Of a stretch of 64,000 nt of DNA, positions 63,235 to 64,000 are shown in pieces (position 1 is the first letter of the stretch; every line of letters starts with the position of its first letter). Below the pieces are notes generated by a model. The model was not told where the DNA came from. It was given only the letters and a program-made list of their open reading frames with translations, and searched no databases. The DNA is from Desulfovibrio sp. (GTDB lineage Bacteria; Desulfobacterota; Desulfovibrionia; Desulfovibrionales; Desulfovibrionaceae): positions 456,040-520,039 of the forward strand of contig NZ_WASP01000003.1 of assembly GCF_009712225.1 (NCBI RefSeq), written 5' to 3'. A program made the position numbers and the translations under genes.

Positions 63235-64000
63235 ATGGCTTTTATTTCTTCCGGGTACAATCCCGCAAAACCGATGGAAGGCCGTATCAGCGATATTGGC
63301 CCCCGCAAATATAATGAATTCTTCCCACCGGTAATTGCCAGAAACTTTGGCAAGTGGCTCTATCACGAAATTCTGGAGCCCGGCGTGCTCGTGCATGTGG
63401 CCGAAAGCGGAGAAACCTGCTACACGGTGCGCATTGGCGGCACCCGTACCATGTCCATTACTCACATCCGAGAACTGTGCGACATAGCTGACAAATATTG
63501 CGGTGGGCACCTGCGCTGGACAACTCGGAGCAACATTGAATTCATGGTGGAAGACAAAGCCACCATGGAAGCCTTGCGCGACGACCTGAACAGCCGCAAA
63601 TTTGACGGTGGCTCGTTCAAGTTTCCCGTAGGCGGTACTGGCGCGGGCATCAGCAACATGGTGCACACTCAAGGTTGGCTGCACTGCCACACCCCCGCAA
63701 CCGACGCCTCTGGCCCGGTTAAGGCCGTGATGGACGCCTTGTTTGAAGAATTTAAAGACATGCGCATGCCCGCCCCCGTTCGCATCGCGCTTGCTTGCTG
63801 CATCAACATGTGCGGCGCTGTGCACTGCTCGGACATCGGCCTTGTGGGTATCCACCGCAAACCCCCGATGGTCGACCACGAATGGGCTGACCAGCTGTGC
63901 GAAATCCCCCTGGCCGTGTCTGCCTGCCCCACCGCCGCTGTACGCCCCACCAAGGTGGAATACAACGGCAACAAGGTGAACTCCATCGCCATCAAGGAAG
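63235..64000 (+). CDS. dsrB: Dissimilatory sulfite reductase beta subunit (3' end beyond window)
   Basis: First 255 codons of about 381. Begins [23 protein letters not shown] with AGGGGGAGAAGAAC before the ATG. Contains [11 protein letters not shown] and [15 protein letters not shown], the cysteine cluster region, and [10 protein letters not shown] at the start of the ferredoxin domain. Forms the alpha2-beta2 enzyme with DsrA. Overlap-free, co-transcribed with dsrA. The rest of the gene lies past position 64000. Confidence 0.97.
   Translation, partial: MAFISSGYNPAKPMEGRISDIGPRKYNEFFPPVIARNFGKWLYHEILEPGVLVHVAESGETCYTVRIGGTRTMSITHIRELCDIADKYCGGHLRWTTRSNIEFMVEDKATMEALRDDLNSRKFDGGSFKFPVGGTGAGISNMVHTQGWLHCHTPATDASGPVKAVMDALFEEFKDMRMPAPVRIALACCINMCGAVHCSDIGLVGIHRKPPMVDHEWADQLCEIPLAVSACPTAAVRPTKVEYNGNKVNSIAIKE

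Overview
The window comes from a sulfate-reducing deltaproteobacterium (Desulfobacterota), very probably a Desulfovibrio species. The strongest evidence is dsrA and the start of dsrB (dissimilatory sulfite reductase) at the right end, with DsrA at the 437-residue length I recall for Desulfovibrio. The high-GC coding style, sigma-54 and sigma-28 promoters, dCache chemoreceptors and Gram-negative envelope genes (lolCD, bamA, ompH, fabZ) agree. Almost everything is chromosomal core; the only clear accessory DNA is a decayed island at a tRNA-Met gene just upstream of dsrAB.

Layout. 1-4.6 kb: a ZraPSR-like metal/envelope-stress circuit, with a sigma-54 activator and its kinase on the minus strand, divergent from a consensus sigma-54 promoter driving a SHOCT membrane protein, a secreted His-containing peptide and a Met/His-rich ZraP-like protein. 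4.6-11.3 kb: an unknown protein, a universal stress protein, hisC-cmk, a TPR protein behind a second sigma-54 promoter, a putAbiC-like membrane protein, DUF486 and a TSUP permease. 11.3-21.3 kb: two paralogous 697-residue chemoreceptors, each behind a sigma-28-type promoter, flanking a DNA glycosylase, an ACT/UPF0210 pair and lysS.

21.5-30.3 kb: envelope biogenesis cluster lolC-lolD-bamA-amidase-ompH-fabZ (no lpxD between ompH and fabZ), then a minus-strand glycosyltransferase/wbaP pair. 33.4-36.4 kb: a polar amino-acid ABC transporter. 36.4-40 kb: a small conserved protein, a 908-residue membrane TPR protein with a zinc-knuckle motif, and a MoaE-like protein. 40.2-43.5 kb: yajC-secD-secF. 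43.8-50 kb: mtaD, a dehydratase remnant, an HPt protein, and an amidohydrolase/YitT/TSUP run. 50-54.8 kb: pyrB-pyrC behind what looks like a pyrBI-type attenuator with leader peptide, then an aldehyde dehydrogenase and a MEMO-family protein. 55-57.3 kb: a three-gene overlapping sufBC operon.

57.4-61.4 kb: tRNA-Met, a P4-type integrase cut off at its 3' end and fused by a short microhomology to an hsdR lacking its N-terminal nuclease domain, then a decayed copy of the tRNA 3' end plus terminator and a scrap of a second integrase. dsrAB follows. The most informative non-coding signals are the zra operator pair and sigma-54 promoter, the pyr attenuator, and the nested attachment-site debris next to dsrAB.
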